Below, piece by piece: positions 51,156-60,789 of a DNA stretch of 64,000 bases (its first letter is position 1; each line of letters opens with the position of its first letter). A program made the translations under genes and the position numbers. The stretch lies in contig NZ_BJKP01000005.1 in NCBI RefSeq assembly GCF_008974145.1, positions 1 through 64,000 of the forward strand, written 5' to 3'. This stretch comes from Microcystis aeruginosa NIES-4325 (GTDB lineage: Bacteria > Cyanobacteriota > Cyanobacteriia > Cyanobacteriales > Microcystaceae). A model generated the notes under the pieces. It did no database searches. It was not told the DNA's origin and worked only from the letters and a program-made list of their open reading frames with translations.

Positions 51156-52754
51156 TTAATTTCCTCGCCAAAAGATAATCGAATTATTGAGAGTTTGGAT
51201 GGTGGTACCGGGATAATAGAAAGCGAGAATTTGTTCGGGAGACCAACCCAAACGGGCTAAATTATAGGAACCAAATTGACTTAATCCTACCCCATGGCCG
51301 AAACCGCCACCAATAAAGTTATAACCCTTAATCTGTCGATTGGTATCGTAGATAGGATCGATGTAGAATAGGGTACTGCGAGGCGGTCCTAAGGCACTAC
51401 GCACCTCATTTTTATGCAGTTCCAAAATCCCCTTATCGGTTTGAATAGTCATAGTCAGAATCCGACCCGAAGGAGAGCGCTTAGTCACTTCCATCCATTG
51501 GATTTGCTGGAAATGGGCGAGGGGATGTTTTCGCCGTGTTAGATAGGTTTCTAGGTCTTGACTCAAATCAGCTAAAGAAGCTTGTTTTTGCCAGCGAAAA
51601 ACCCGTCGCCCCGTCTCATTAAAACCATCTTTAAGATTAATAAACTGGCGAAAAGTTGTCTCATTAGCGAGAGATTGTTTCGACAAGTCCCAGACTCGAT
51701 TAGGGGAGTCCACCACTGCCCGGAGATATGGTCTTTCTTCCCCATCCCAAACATCACTAAAGAGGGCAGTTACCCCGCCGGTGGTTGAGGAATAAAGGGC
51801 ATCCACTAACTCATTTTGGTAGGTTAAAACCAGGCCTTGGGTGGATGAGATCGCTTGATCAGCCCGAGGATTAGTTCCCGTCAATCCATAATAAACTTGA
51901 CAATGGGTATCGGCACAGAGTTCGTAATTATCGGCTTGAAAACGGCGGCGATTGCGGAGGGCGTAGGTACGGGCGATAATAGTTTGCGCTTGGGTGGCAC
52001 TTTCTGGGGCATCATGACCGATTTCGTGGGGTACAACCCCGCGCAGGTAGGTTTCGAGGGGAACGTTATTAACTAGGGTAAAAGTGCCGTAGGCGTTGGG
52101 CTGTAGGCGCATAGTCCCTCCGTACAAACGTACCTGATCGGGGCTATGGGTGACTTGAATCAGGTTTTTTTGGCTCTCGATTTCCAATTCTTTGGGAAAA
52201 TAGCGCACCCCGTTGATCTGGAAAGAAACTTGCGGCTTTTCTTTGAGTAAAACACTATTAATATAGGGTTGATTGTGGCCTTTGGTTTGCAAACTGGTCA
52301 GCAACCAACGCCGCACTAGGGGATTTTCATAAACTTCTCGCTTTGCCCAAACCTGCCAGCGCCCAGGTTGGGTAATTTCTACTTTAATGCCCATTTTTGC
52401 CCAATTTTTGGCGCTATTTTCGGCGGTTTCAAAGGTGGCGTGGTCGCTCAAAATGACTTTTTCTTGGAGGATGGGAGAAGCGAGGGGACGGGGAATAACT
52501 TCTAATTGTAGGCGATTGGTTTGCAGGGTTTGGGATTGGCCATCTTCTCCCACCATGCGGAGGGTGAGATTATCACCACTGGTACTACTGAGGGTTAATT
52601 TTTCCTTGGCTTCATCGCCAAAACGTTGGACAATGCCCACTCTCAGAAGCACATCCTTGGCCATAGCGGCAGGAATTAGGGTTAAACTGAGCAAGATCGC
52701 CGCAGTTATGGAACCGATGCTAATTATTTGTTTTTTTTCCTTGATTTTTAGCAT
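51156..52754 (-). CDS. SpoIID/LytB-domain protein, exported
   Basis: 532 residues. The N-terminus is a signal peptide or anchor (ISIGSITAAILLSLTLIPAA followed by MAKD). The SpoIID core lies at about residues 220-520: VPLETYLRGVVPHEIGHDAP, AQTIIARTYALRNRRRF, AVYYGLTG-like and YSSTTGGVTALFSDVWDG, ending FGHGVGLSQFGSYNLARLGW. SpoIID proteins are peptidoglycan lytic transglycosylases or amidase enhancers; in cyanobacteria a role in septum or wall remodelling is inferred. The catalytic Glu is likely in VPHEIG. Confidence 0.9.
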   Translation of the reverse strand: MLKIKEKKQIISIGSITAAILLSLTLIPAAMAKDVLLRVGIVQRFGDEAKEKLTLSSTSGDNLTLRMVGEDGQSQTLQTNRLQLEVIPRPLASPILQEKVILSDHATFETAENSAKNWAKMGIKVEITQPGRWQVWAKREVYENPLVRRWLLTSLQTKGHNQPYINSVLLKEKPQVSFQINGVRYFPKELEIESQKNLIQVTHSPDQVRLYGGTMRLQPNAYGTFTLVNNVPLETYLRGVVPHEIGHDAPESATQAQTIIARTYALRNRRRFQADNYELCADTHCQVYYGLTGTNPRADQAISSTQGLVLTYQNELVDALYSSTTGGVTALFSDVWDGEERPYLRAVVDSPNRVWDLSKQSLANETTFRQFINLKDGFNETGRRVFRWQKQASLADLSQDLETYLTRRKHPLAHFQQIQWMEVTKRSPSGRILTMTIQTDKGILELHKNEVRSALGPPRSTLFYIDPIYDTNRQIKGYNFIGGGFGHGVGLSQFGSYNLARLGWSPEQILAFYYPGTTIQTLNNSIIFWRGN

Positions 52755-52896
52755 AAAGTCAAGTATCTATTAATAAGTTTTCATAAAAATTGAGGATATT
52801 CAGAGATTATAGCAGCAAGCCGTTAGGGGAATGGGGGAATAGGGTAATGGGGGGGATAGGGGAATTTCAACTAAAACCCTAAAACCCTAACACCCC

Positions 52897-52917
52897 AACA
52901 CCCAACACCCAACACCC
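52897..52917. repeat. Tandem repeat, 3 x AACACCC
   Basis: Three perfect 7-bp units in a low-complexity, C-rich stretch from about 52870 to 52925, between two minus-strand genes. Confidence 0.8.
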
Positions 52918-52934
52918 AACCACCAACAAAGCAT

Positions 52935-53984
52935 CTAACTTCCCCCATCGCTGATAATGCGTAAACGTACCATTTTTTGACCACCTTCATCCAGTTCTAC
53001 TTCGATCACTTCACTGGTTAAACTTTCCAAACAGGTTAACATCGATCGCAGATGGGGATTACTTGCTCCCGTATCTACATAGAGGCGATCGGACAAACTA
53101 CCCAAACGTTTCCAAGTAGTATAAAGTTTAGCCACGGCCTGCTCTAATTGTGTGGCTTGTTTAACCAGATCCGCCGCCGTATTTAGACAATCGACGCGCA
53201 AAGCTTCTTCTAGAGCCATTTCAATATCTAAATTACCCCGTCGGAGAGTTTGCACTTGGGCCGCCGCATCGAGATATTTGGCTAAACTGCGTGCTTCCGA
53301 GGTAATTAATTTTACCGTATCTACATCGGGATTAGCGGCGATTTCTTGACGGAGAGTGTCGATATGAGTATCGGGTAACTTTTCTAATTCTTTCACTAGG
53401 GGGGCGAGATGACGCGCCGGTAAACTGCCGTCGCTGGCTTTTTCCTTCACTTCATCGGGTAGTAAGTCTGAACTCATCGCCGTCCATTCATCGGCCAATT
53501 GCTTTACCTCCCGACGGGTAATTCTTTCCCCTTGTCGGGCTGCATCACTGACTAATTTTTGAATTTCGGGGGCAGATTTGGCCGTTTCTACGAAGGCGCG
53601 TTTACTAAAATTATTGATACTATCGGGATCCAGTTGTCCTTCCGCCAGGAGAGTATCGGCACTATTAGCCAATTGAATCAGAGCATAAGCTTGACTTTTA
53701 GTGATTTCTCGCTGTTTTAACCAGTTTAAAAAGCCCGTACCCCGACTATCACCGCCTTGCTTCTCCCGGTCGCGAATAGCTCGCAAAATTCGCCCCCGCC
53801 AGATTTCCGTTTGCAAATCAAAGCGATCGCAGACTTTCCAAAAAGAATCCAGTTGCTGCTGAAAGTCGTGATCTTGGATGGTTTCATCTTCGGGATCCGG
53901 CAGTTGAAAGTTAAACTCTAGAGGCGTTTCAAAGGCATCAATGATCGCGGAGGTGTCGGAGGGGAACGTCGCAGCATCAACCAT
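52935..53984 (-). CDS. Conserved cyanobacterial protein, unknown
   Basis: 349 residues, acidic and helical, with no recognised domain. The region KVCDRFDLQTEIWRGRILRA, FLNWLKQREITKSQAYALIQ resembles the N-terminal helices of ParB/DUF3102-like DNA-associated proteins, and ITRREVKQLADEWTAMSSDL follows. The second half is a long helical stretch ending in a short beta region (EVIEVELDEGGQKMVRLRII). The match to ParB-like helices is weak and is only a suggestion. It follows the PP2C gene by 108 bases on the same strand. Confidence 0.75.
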   Translation of the reverse strand: MVDAATFPSDTSAIIDAFETPLEFNFQLPDPEDETIQDHDFQQQLDSFWKVCDRFDLQTEIWRGRILRAIRDREKQGGDSRGTGFLNWLKQREITKSQAYALIQLANSADTLLAEGQLDPDSINNFSKRAFVETAKSAPEIQKLVSDAARQGERITRREVKQLADEWTAMSSDLLPDEVKEKASDGSLPARHLAPLVKELEKLPDTHIDTLRQEIAANPDVDTVKLITSEARSLAKYLDAAAQVQTLRRGNLDIEMALEEALRVDCLNTAADLVKQATQLEQAVAKLYTTWKRLGSLSDRLYVDTGASNPHLRSMLTCLESLTSEVIEVELDEGGQKMVRLRIISDGGS

Positions 53985-54092
53985 ATATGATAGACTCGGC
54001 AGTTAATCAGGCATTTTATCTTAACTCGCTCTGGCAACCCCCGACAAGCCGATTAATCTTCGACCACATATAGGGAAGTGGGGAGGTGGGAA

Positions 54093-56066
54093 TTAGGGAT
54101 TGGGGGGACTAGGAGCGGTGACAGGTGCGGAAGGTGTCGTCACCGGACTGATATCGTTAACAGGTGCAGGAGAAATCGATGGATTGGAAGCGGTATCACG
54201 ACTCAGGAATTGCCAAGCGATCGCAGCCAGCAAAACGAGGACACCGATAGCGATCGCTCCCATCGGGGTAGAAACGGTAGTGCGCTGGGGGGGAGAGGTA
54301 GGACTAGGAACCGAAGAAGATGCGGGGGAGGGAGCGGGTATTGCCGTCACCACTTCTTCTCCGGGGTAGGTTTCCTGACTAGGAGCAAAATCTTGGTCAT
54401 TCAGATCCGCAATAATCCGTTCTTTGGCCTCAGTATAAACTAAAGGCGTGACGGGTTCAGCCGCAGGAACTACCCGACAATAAACTAGGGCGATGGTGGA
54501 GTTATCGTGACCGTTTTTCTGGTTAGCTAGTTGTAATAAACTTTCCCCCACGGCGGTTACAGTTTTCTCTCCTCGCAAAAGAGGCAGAATTTCACTGTCC
54601 CAGTATTGTTCTACCCGATCATAATCACTTAAACCATCGGAACAGAGGAGAAAAACACAATCTTGATCAACAATCAACCTCTGAACAGTGGGATGGAGAT
54701 TATTGGAGCTACTCATCCCCAAAGCTTGCACCAAGGACCCGGCGTTGGGATACTGTATGGCATCACGATAGAGGAGATAGCCTAATTTCACTTCCCTGGA
54801 AGCGAGATCATCATCCACGGTCACTTGATGACAACCGTGGGCAGTAATCCAATAGATACGGGAATCTCCCACATGGGCTGCGTACATTTCTTGGTTCTGG
54901 GCAAAAGCCATAACTAGAGTCGTACCCATGCGCCGGCGATCTTGTCTTGACTCCTGATCATTGCGTTGACTGATCAGATCATTGGTGACACGAATCGCCT
55001 GTTCGAGGACAAGACTGTAACTATCGGGACAGACTTCAATATCAGTGGTGGGACCCTGATTAATTTCCCTAGACAGGGTTTCGATCGCCAATTGCGCAGC
55101 GATTTCGCCCCCTTCCTGACCGCCGATGCCATCACAGACAATCGCTAGGGGCTTGCCCTGAGCTTTGTCGAAGGGATTTTGACCATGAGCGAGGGTTAGG
55201 GCCTGATTAGCAGGGGGATAACAGGCATCCTCGTTGTGTTCCCGTAGCGAACCAGTATCGGTGCAGGTAAAAATCTCATAGGTGCGATCTTGACCTCCAC
55301 CGTAGTGCTGTAGTGCATAATCGAGAATAGTGACCAGGGATTCTGGGCGATCGAGATCACCGGATTCTAGCTCTTGGGTTAGGGATGCGAGAAAATCTTG
55401 AACATTAGCGGCTGCCGTCGGGATCAGACTGGCCCAGAAAGCCCCTAAATCTCGTAAATTGGGAGCGGTGGCTTCGTCTTTGCTTAATTCTAGCAATTGC
55501 AGCAGCTGATTATTCACTCTCGTCAGAAAAGGGTTAAGCAGACTAGAGACCACGGCTTTTTTCTGGAGGGGATGCCAGAGTTTGGCCATTTGCCATAACC
55601 AGTGAATTTGCCTTAAATCGGAAGCTTGCGACCAAACCTCGCCGAGAGTGGGCAATAGTTCTGGATAAATTAATTCTCCCGCTTCATCGAGGGGAATAGT
55701 GCCGTATTCCAACAGCCAGATGTCCATATTTAAGCGTTCGTCGGGACTGGGAATATAGCCGTAGATTTGGGGAATGTGAAGATGAAGGGGTAACAATTTT
55801 AGGTAGAGGGAAATCCAGCTAGGAGGTTCGTCCGGCGCTTGGGGTGCTTGAGCGGGTTTAGTATCAATAACAACTTGTGGTTGTTTGACCAAATAACGAT
55901 TATCAATTAGCTCACCAACACGATAATAGGTTCTCCCCCAATCACCCATCATCCATAAATAGCGCTTAACTAAAGGAGTACCACATTTTTCACAGAATCT
56001 ATTAGTGAGAGCGTTCGGGGCTAGACAAGTTAGGTTTTGACATTGGAGGGTTGTCAGGGAGTCCAT
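54093..56066 (-). CDS. PP2C-type Ser/Thr phosphatase with zinc ribbon and C-terminal membrane helix
   Basis: 657 residues. N-terminal zinc ribbon (TCLAPNALTNRFCEKCGTPL), a helical middle region, then a PP2C domain (about 260-530): SLREHNEDACYPP, LAIVCDGIGGQEGGEIAAQL, AAHVGDSRIYWI, FLLCSDGLSDYDRVE and NGHDNSTIALVYC. All acidic metal-binding residues are visible. A Ser/Pro-rich linker, one membrane helix (AIAIGVLVLLAAIAWQFL) and an extracytoplasmic Pro-rich tail end the protein. It should remove phosphate from Ser/Thr kinase targets in the cytoplasm. The zinc ribbon may sense or bind a partner kinase. It is a single gene. Confidence 0.92.
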   Translation of the reverse strand: MDSLTTLQCQNLTCLAPNALTNRFCEKCGTPLVKRYLWMMGDWGRTYYRVGELIDNRYLVKQPQVVIDTKPAQAPQAPDEPPSWISLYLKLLPLHLHIPQIYGYIPSPDERLNMDIWLLEYGTIPLDEAGELIYPELLPTLGEVWSQASDLRQIHWLWQMAKLWHPLQKKAVVSSLLNPFLTRVNNQLLQLLELSKDEATAPNLRDLGAFWASLIPTAAANVQDFLASLTQELESGDLDRPESLVTILDYALQHYGGGQDRTYEIFTCTDTGSLREHNEDACYPPANQALTLAHGQNPFDKAQGKPLAIVCDGIGGQEGGEIAAQLAIETLSREINQGPTTDIEVCPDSYSLVLEQAIRVTNDLISQRNDQESRQDRRRMGTTLVMAFAQNQEMYAAHVGDSRIYWITAHGCHQVTVDDDLASREVKLGYLLYRDAIQYPNAGSLVQALGMSSSNNLHPTVQRLIVDQDCVFLLCSDGLSDYDRVEQYWDSEILPLLRGEKTVTAVGESLLQLANQKNGHDNSTIALVYCRVVPAAEPVTPLVYTEAKERIIADLNDQDFAPSQETYPGEEVVTAIPAPSPASSSVPSPTSPPQRTTVSTPMGAIAIGVLVLLAAIAWQFLSRDTASNPSISPAPVNDISPVTTPSAPVTAPSPPNP

Positions 56067-56350
56067 AAAAACTGTTTACTCCTAAAGCGCGGTTACTATT
56101 AAGTTAATAAAATAGCGTGTTTTTAGCCAGGATGACTGCCAGCATATTGCAGTGTTTCCCAAAATTTAACCTTTGTCGCTCGATCGGAAAATATAGAATG
56201 GAGAAGAATACGCCAAATCTTTCAATTTTAAATTGCTTGTTGAGATGAGGCCCTCTTGCGAGGGGCAACAGGCAACAGTAAAGAGATTGGGGGAGACTCA
56301 ACTAATCCAAGGATAGGCGGTGAAAATGCGTCTTAGCTTAACTGAAATCT

Positions 56351-56899
56351 ATGTTAATTGGAATTTTAGCGGTACTTTCGGCGGCGACGGCGGCTGGTCT
56401 GCGCACTGCTTTACCGTTGTTGGTTATTGGTTTGCTACGAACTAATCTCTGGCAGGATGTCCCGTTATTATCGCGTCTTCATCCTCAAGTTTTACTGGCG
56501 ATTTTGGTTAGTTGGTCGTTATTCGAGTTGTTGGGTTCCAAGAGTCTTTTGGGGCAGCGGGTTCTACAGAGTATCTCTTTATTTACCAGTCCGCTCGTCG
56601 GAGCGTTAATGAGTTTAACCATGGTGAAAATGTTGCAGTTAAATCTGCAACCCCTTTGGTTAATTGCGGGAGTAGGGGGATTACTCGCTTTTGTGATCAA
56701 GTTAGTACAAGTGGGCTGGTTTTTTCGTTTGCACGGTTTACCGATTTGGGTGACTTTGTCCGAGGAATTTTTATGTTTTATTTTAGTGCTTTTTGCCCTC
56801 AGCGCCCCAGAAAATGGCGGTTTAATCGCTTTATTGCTACTCTGGCTGGTGATTCGTAGTTCCAGCTTGTGGCGCAATTGGTATAGCCAAAAACAGTAG
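56351..56899 (+). CDS. DUF4126-family membrane protein
   Basis: 182 residues, about six hydrophobic segments. The start AVLSAATAAGLRTALPLLVI and GALMSLTMVKMLQLNLQP with GVGGLLAFVIKLVQVGWFF are typical of DUF4126 proteins. Function unknown; integral membrane location is clear. It is convergent with the next gene, 18 bases apart. Confidence 0.85.
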   Translation: MLIGILAVLSAATAAGLRTALPLLVIGLLRTNLWQDVPLLSRLHPQVLLAILVSWSLFELLGSKSLLGQRVLQSISLFTSPLVGALMSLTMVKMLQLNLQPLWLIAGVGGLLAFVIKLVQVGWFFRLHGLPIWVTLSEEFLCFILVLFALSAPENGGLIALLLLWLVIRSSSLWRNWYSQKQ

Positions 56900-56917
56900 C
56901 CGTGACTTCAGACCTGA

Positions 56918-58423
56918 TTAACGTTTGCGTTTGAGTAATTTAGAAATGCCTCGATTGTAGCGCAACCAACGCCAAATTTTAATAACTAATTCCTCCAGCC
57001 ATGAAATAATCGCATCTAATCCCTCTAAAATCCGTTCTAAGGGGTGTTTAACGTAGCCGAGAGGAGTTGACTCGGTTTCTAGCCATTCTTCGTTAATTGG
57101 TTGAATTATCTCCCTAGTGTAGCGGGGATCTAATTGGGGGGCGGGGGGGGATTCTCCATGAATAATTTCGGCAACGGCCGGGGGGATTTTTTGTAAAGAT
57201 TTATTTTGTTTTTCTTGACTAAAAGCTCCTTTTGTGCTATCTGGCTTTGCTGGGGTGACTGGGGACTGGGGAAGGGAATGAGCGGGTTTAAAGCGGGGTT
57301 TTTCGGAGTCTTGGGGAGAAATAGCCAAGATATCGGCGGATTCTAGCCAAGGTTGCTCGCTGACGGCGGAAAATGTCAGGGATTGGCGAGAGGAAAAGAA
57401 GTGATCGATCGCCGCTTGGATGAGTTTGCCGATCGTGAAGGGATCCGCTTGGGTTTGTTTTTCTAGCCAATCCTGGAGACGTTGCTTGAAGGTGATCAGC
57501 AGAGAATTAGGAAGACTTAGGGGATATTTTGCCGATAAAGCGGGGTAATCGGCACTATATGCTAAATTATTCTTCTCTTTTGCCCAGAAATGCTCGATCG
57601 CCGCATAAACTAACCAATAAAGGTGCCAGAGATAGGAGGAATTTTTCTCCAGAGTCGGGGATTCGTTAAGGAGATCGGAAGGAGGGTTAGAGGTGTGGCT
57701 CAAACTGCTGGGGATTGCGGGGGAGATAGCGAGAAATTTAGCCTCGAAAATCGCTAATTTTTCGTCAATGACTCCTAAAATTGCTTGAGAATTTAAATTA
57801 GGCAGTGGTAAGGAGGGTGGTGTCGAGGTTTTGACGAGATGGGATTCCTGGAAGAGATTTATGGCGATCGCTATTTGTCCCTGTTGTTCCCAGCGTAGTA
57901 GGTTCCAAAACCAACGGATCGGAGGCAAGACGGGATTTTTGTCGGTAAAATTCGGTAATAAAGGCGGATATTGAGGGTTTAATCGCTTAATTTTCCGTTT
58001 TTCGAGGGCGTAGTTAGCCAGTGCCGTCCTAATTTGTTTTTCTATTTGTCTTTGGGTTTGATTATCGGTGATTTTAACAGTCTGGTGATCGTTAGTGACG
58101 AAAACTAAAGCTTGATCCTCTAGATCGGCTGCTATGCCAATAAATGGCGTTTTTTGGTCAGATAAGCTCTGGAGAAATTCTTCGATCGCATCCGTCCCCT
58201 CTTTGCCAGAGGGTGATAATTGTTTCTGGAGGCTGTTCCCCAATTGATTAGCCGTCATCCGCAGGGATTGTACCAGCAAATAGACGGGATAGATAGCTAT
58301 TTGCAGGGCAAGAGCGATCGCATTTTGACCGCGACGGGAGACGCGGCCGAGGTTATCTTTCAGACGAATCAAACGACGGTTGATCAGGTTGAACAGTCGG
58401 CTTTTATAGGGATCGGCAGCCAT
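56918..58423 (-). CDS. Conserved cyanobacterial protein, unknown
   Basis: 501 residues. A basic N-terminus with an amphipathic helix (IALALQIAIYPVYLLVQSLR) comes first, then a mixed region with DQALVFVTNDHQTVKITDNQ. A tryptophan-rich helix (HLYWLVYAAIEHFWAKEKNN), a proline-rich linker and a basic C-terminus (KIWRWLRYNRGISKLLKRKR) follow. No known domain. Two membrane-associated stretches suggest peripheral membrane location. It lies upstream of tRNA-Glu in divergent orientation. Confidence 0.75.
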   Translation of the reverse strand: MAADPYKSRLFNLINRRLIRLKDNLGRVSRRGQNAIALALQIAIYPVYLLVQSLRMTANQLGNSLQKQLSPSGKEGTDAIEEFLQSLSDQKTPFIGIAADLEDQALVFVTNDHQTVKITDNQTQRQIEKQIRTALANYALEKRKIKRLNPQYPPLLPNFTDKNPVLPPIRWFWNLLRWEQQGQIAIAINLFQESHLVKTSTPPSLPLPNLNSQAILGVIDEKLAIFEAKFLAISPAIPSSLSHTSNPPSDLLNESPTLEKNSSYLWHLYWLVYAAIEHFWAKEKNNLAYSADYPALSAKYPLSLPNSLLITFKQRLQDWLEKQTQADPFTIGKLIQAAIDHFFSSRQSLTFSAVSEQPWLESADILAISPQDSEKPRFKPAHSLPQSPVTPAKPDSTKGAFSQEKQNKSLQKIPPAVAEIIHGESPPAPQLDPRYTREIIQPINEEWLETESTPLGYVKHPLERILEGLDAIISWLEELVIKIWRWLRYNRGISKLLKRKR

Positions 58424-58501
58424 GGATTTTGGGCGATATCATCTTCATTTAGACTATCCTATTGTGCAAGGGCGGGATAAAAAAAATTTTTGCCAAAACC
58501 C

Positions 58502-58530
58502 TTGACTCCCAGAAAGATTATTGTTATATT
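58502..58530 (+). promoter_or_regulatory. Sigma-70 type promoter of tRNA-Glu
   Basis: TTGACT at 58502-58507 and TATATT at 58525-58530 with a 17-base spacer. The start of transcription would be about 14 bases before the tRNA. Same design as the tRNA-Leu promoter at 2505. Confidence 0.8.
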
Positions 58531-58550
58531 TAAAAAGGTCTGAAATCCAA

Positions 58551-58623
58551 GCCCCCATCGTCTAGTGGCCTAGGACACCTCCCTTTCACGGAGGCGACAG
58601 GGATTCGAATTCCCTTGGGGGTA
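58551..58623 (+). tRNA. tRNA-Glu (anticodon TTC)
   Basis: Acceptor GCCCCCA pairs with TGGGGGT; anticodon loop CTTTCAC gives TTC, reading GAA and GAG. In cyanobacteria this tRNA also feeds tetrapyrrole synthesis by way of glutamyl-tRNA reductase, so it supports chlorophyll and phycobilin production. A58623 is the discriminator base; CCA is not encoded. Confidence 0.96.
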
Positions 58624-58642
58624 TGAAAAAAAGTCAGCGGTG

Positions 58643-59992
58643 TTAAGCTTCTGACTTTTCGGTTTTTTTCTCCCGTTGATAGCTTTTTGGTAGGGTGACG
58701 GTGAAAACTGTTCCTTGATCGATCTGACTTTCGACGCTAATTTGTCCATGATGACTGAGGGTAATCGCTAAAGCGATCGCTAATCCTAATCCTGTTCCCC
58801 CGGAAGTGGCGGAATTTTGTCGCGCAGGATCGAGACGATAAAAGCGATCAAAAATATGGGACAAAGCAGCCTCGGGAATCCCGATTCCGTTATCTTTGAC
58901 GCGTACCAGTAACACCGATTGTCGATCGCGTTTACTTTTTTCCAATTCCACAGCCACATTTTTAGGCTCAGATTCGGGTAAAAAAGCGTGTTTTAGGGCA
59001 TTAGAAATTAAATTTGTGAATAAACGGGCTAATTGATCCCAATCTCCCCCCATAGTAAACATTTCATCGCTGTAGGAAAAATCCTCTTGGTCCGGTTCCA
59101 CGATCGACAAAGAGAGGGAAATTCCCTGCTTATCGGCGATTAAACGCTGTTCTTCCACCACTTCCATCAATAAAGCATCCAAAGGTACAGCTTGCTCGAT
59201 CGGTTGGACGATGCCACTATCAGAACGGGCTAAAAAAAGCAGATCATTGACTAAATTGCCCAATCTTTCCGTTAAACGCTCGATCACTTGCAAGCGTTGA
59301 TCGCCAGTTTGGGGATAAGCGATCGCCATTTGCACGTTAGTTTGGATAGTGGCGATCGGATTGCGTAATTCATGGGAAGCATCGGCGGTAAATTGTTTTA
59401 AACTCTGATAGGACTCTTTTACTGGTTGAATGGCTAAACCGGACAAAAACCAACCAATTCCGGCGACACTGGCAATCATCAGGCAAATTCCGAGGATTAA
59501 ATCCAATAATAGCTGTCTAATTGGTTTTGTCACCTCAAACCAAGGATGACTTACCCGCAGATATCCCAAAACATAATGATCGATTTCCACCCTTTCGGTT
59601 ATTTGTCGCAGCAGACGATCATCGGATAAGCGAATAGTTTCCCCTTGACGGTGGGGATGGAGGGGAATATCTAAGGATTCGGCCAGAGTTGACCAAACTA
59701 GATTACCTTGGGGATCGAACCATTCCAAATCTATATGATCGTCCTCCACAGATTTACCCTGACTGGGAAAACTTGCCAGGGGATCGACGCGATAACGTCC
59801 TTGGTTCGGGGGAATCGATTCGATCACGAGGGAACGATTTACCACCTCAATGATGTGTTTGAGGGTATCATCAATGCGATCCACTAGGGTATGGCGCACA
59901 TAAAAATACATTCCCGTAGCGAGAAAAAGCAGTAGTATGGCAGTGACAACAGTGTACCATAAGGCTAAACGGCGGCGAGTGGCTTGGAACAC
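58643..59992 (-). CDS. Membrane sensor histidine kinase
   Basis: 449 residues. Two membrane helices (about 12-30 and 163-188) enclose a 130-residue periplasmic sensor. Then come a short HAMP-like region, the H-box FTADASHELRNPIATIQTNV, N-box LFTNLISNALKHAF, G1 VKDNGIGIPEAALSHIFDRF and G2 SGGTGLGLAIALAITLSHHG. It autophosphorylates the H-box histidine. The signal is unknown; the periplasmic region has no clear domain. The nearest response regulator gene (63.1 kb) is not adjacent, so no partner is assigned. Confidence 0.92.
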   Translation of the reverse strand: MFQATRRRLALWYTVVTAILLLFLATGMYFYVRHTLVDRIDDTLKHIIEVVNRSLVIESIPPNQGRYRVDPLASFPSQGKSVEDDHIDLEWFDPQGNLVWSTLAESLDIPLHPHRQGETIRLSDDRLLRQITERVEIDHYVLGYLRVSHPWFEVTKPIRQLLLDLILGICLMIASVAGIGWFLSGLAIQPVKESYQSLKQFTADASHELRNPIATIQTNVQMAIAYPQTGDQRLQVIERLTERLGNLVNDLLFLARSDSGIVQPIEQAVPLDALLMEVVEEQRLIADKQGISLSLSIVEPDQEDFSYSDEMFTMGGDWDQLARLFTNLISNALKHAFLPESEPKNVAVELEKSKRDRQSVLLVRVKDNGIGIPEAALSHIFDRFYRLDPARQNSATSGGTGLGLAIALAITLSHHGQISVESQIDQGTVFTVTLPKSYQREKKTEKSEA

Positions 59993-60312
59993 CGATAATC
60001 TATGGATTGGCTAGATATTTTTAGAGCAATGTATCTTATTTTACAGCTTATTTGAGCGATTTAATGCTGGAGAATAAATTATTTTTAGCCATAGGGAAAA
60101 ACTGACGGTTGCCAAGAATAGCTAGACTTGAAGGCTCATAGTCCTGAAAAATTGTTGCTAACAAAAGTATTTTTAGATACATTCTTCTCAATAATTGTTT
60201 GAGTAGAACTGCAAAAGCAGCCAAAGTGAATTATATTTAACCCTATGGTAACAAGGCTGACAGGAACGGCTAAAAATATTTTTGAGCTTATTTGAATTAA
60301 TAACAACTATAA
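59993..60312. other. AT-rich intergenic stretch without recognised gene
   Basis: 320 bases between the divergent histidine kinase and EVE-domain genes. It is AT-rich and presumably carries both promoters. The pieces AGATATTTTTAGAGC and AAATATTTTTGAGCTTATTT near each end resemble each other (ATTTTT-AGAGC / ATTTTT-GAGC), perhaps a duplicated regulatory site. No tRNA, hairpin terminator or ORF over 40 codons stands out. Confidence 0.5.
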
Positions 60313-60786
60313 ATGATGAATTTAAATTATTGGTTAATGAAATCGGAACCCGATGTCTATAGTATCGAGGATTTAAAAAAAGATGGTCAAACTATTTGGG
60401 AGGGAGTGCGAAATTATCAGGCCCGCAATTTTCTCCGTCAGATGAAGCGGGGAGATCTGGCCTTTTTTTATCATTCTAATACGACCCCGCCGGGGATTGT
60501 GGGCTTGATGCGCGTAGTGGAAACCGATAGGATCGATCCGACACAATTCGATCGCAATAGTCCCTACTATGATTCTAAATCATCTCCAGATTCCCCGCGC
60601 TGGTGGACGGTTAAAGTTGAATTTGATCGCCTTTTTCCCCAACTGCTGCCCCTAGGAATTTTAAAACAAAATTTTACCGCCGATGAATTATTATTAGTAA
60701 GGACAGGAAATCGTCTGTCAGTGATGCCCGTTAATCAAGTGATCGCCACAAAAATTCTCGCTTTAGTCCCTCGTCAAGGAGTATAA
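60313..60786 (+). CDS. EVE-domain protein
   Basis: 157 residues, entirely an EVE domain: YWLMKSEPDVYSIEDLKKDG, VRNYQARNFLRQMKRGDLAF, FYHSNTTPPGIVGLMRVVET. EVE is a PUA-like fold that binds modified bases in DNA or RNA and is found in RNA modification and defence systems. Stand-alone forms are common in bacteria with unknown targets. The prohibitin gene starts 3 bases after the stop, so the two are co-transcribed. Confidence 0.93.
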   Translation: MMNLNYWLMKSEPDVYSIEDLKKDGQTIWEGVRNYQARNFLRQMKRGDLAFFYHSNTTPPGIVGLMRVVETDRIDPTQFDRNSPYYDSKSSPDSPRWWTVKVEFDRLFPQLLPLGILKQNFTADELLLVRTGNRLSVMPVNQVIATKILALVPRQGV

Positions 60787-60789
60787 ACT

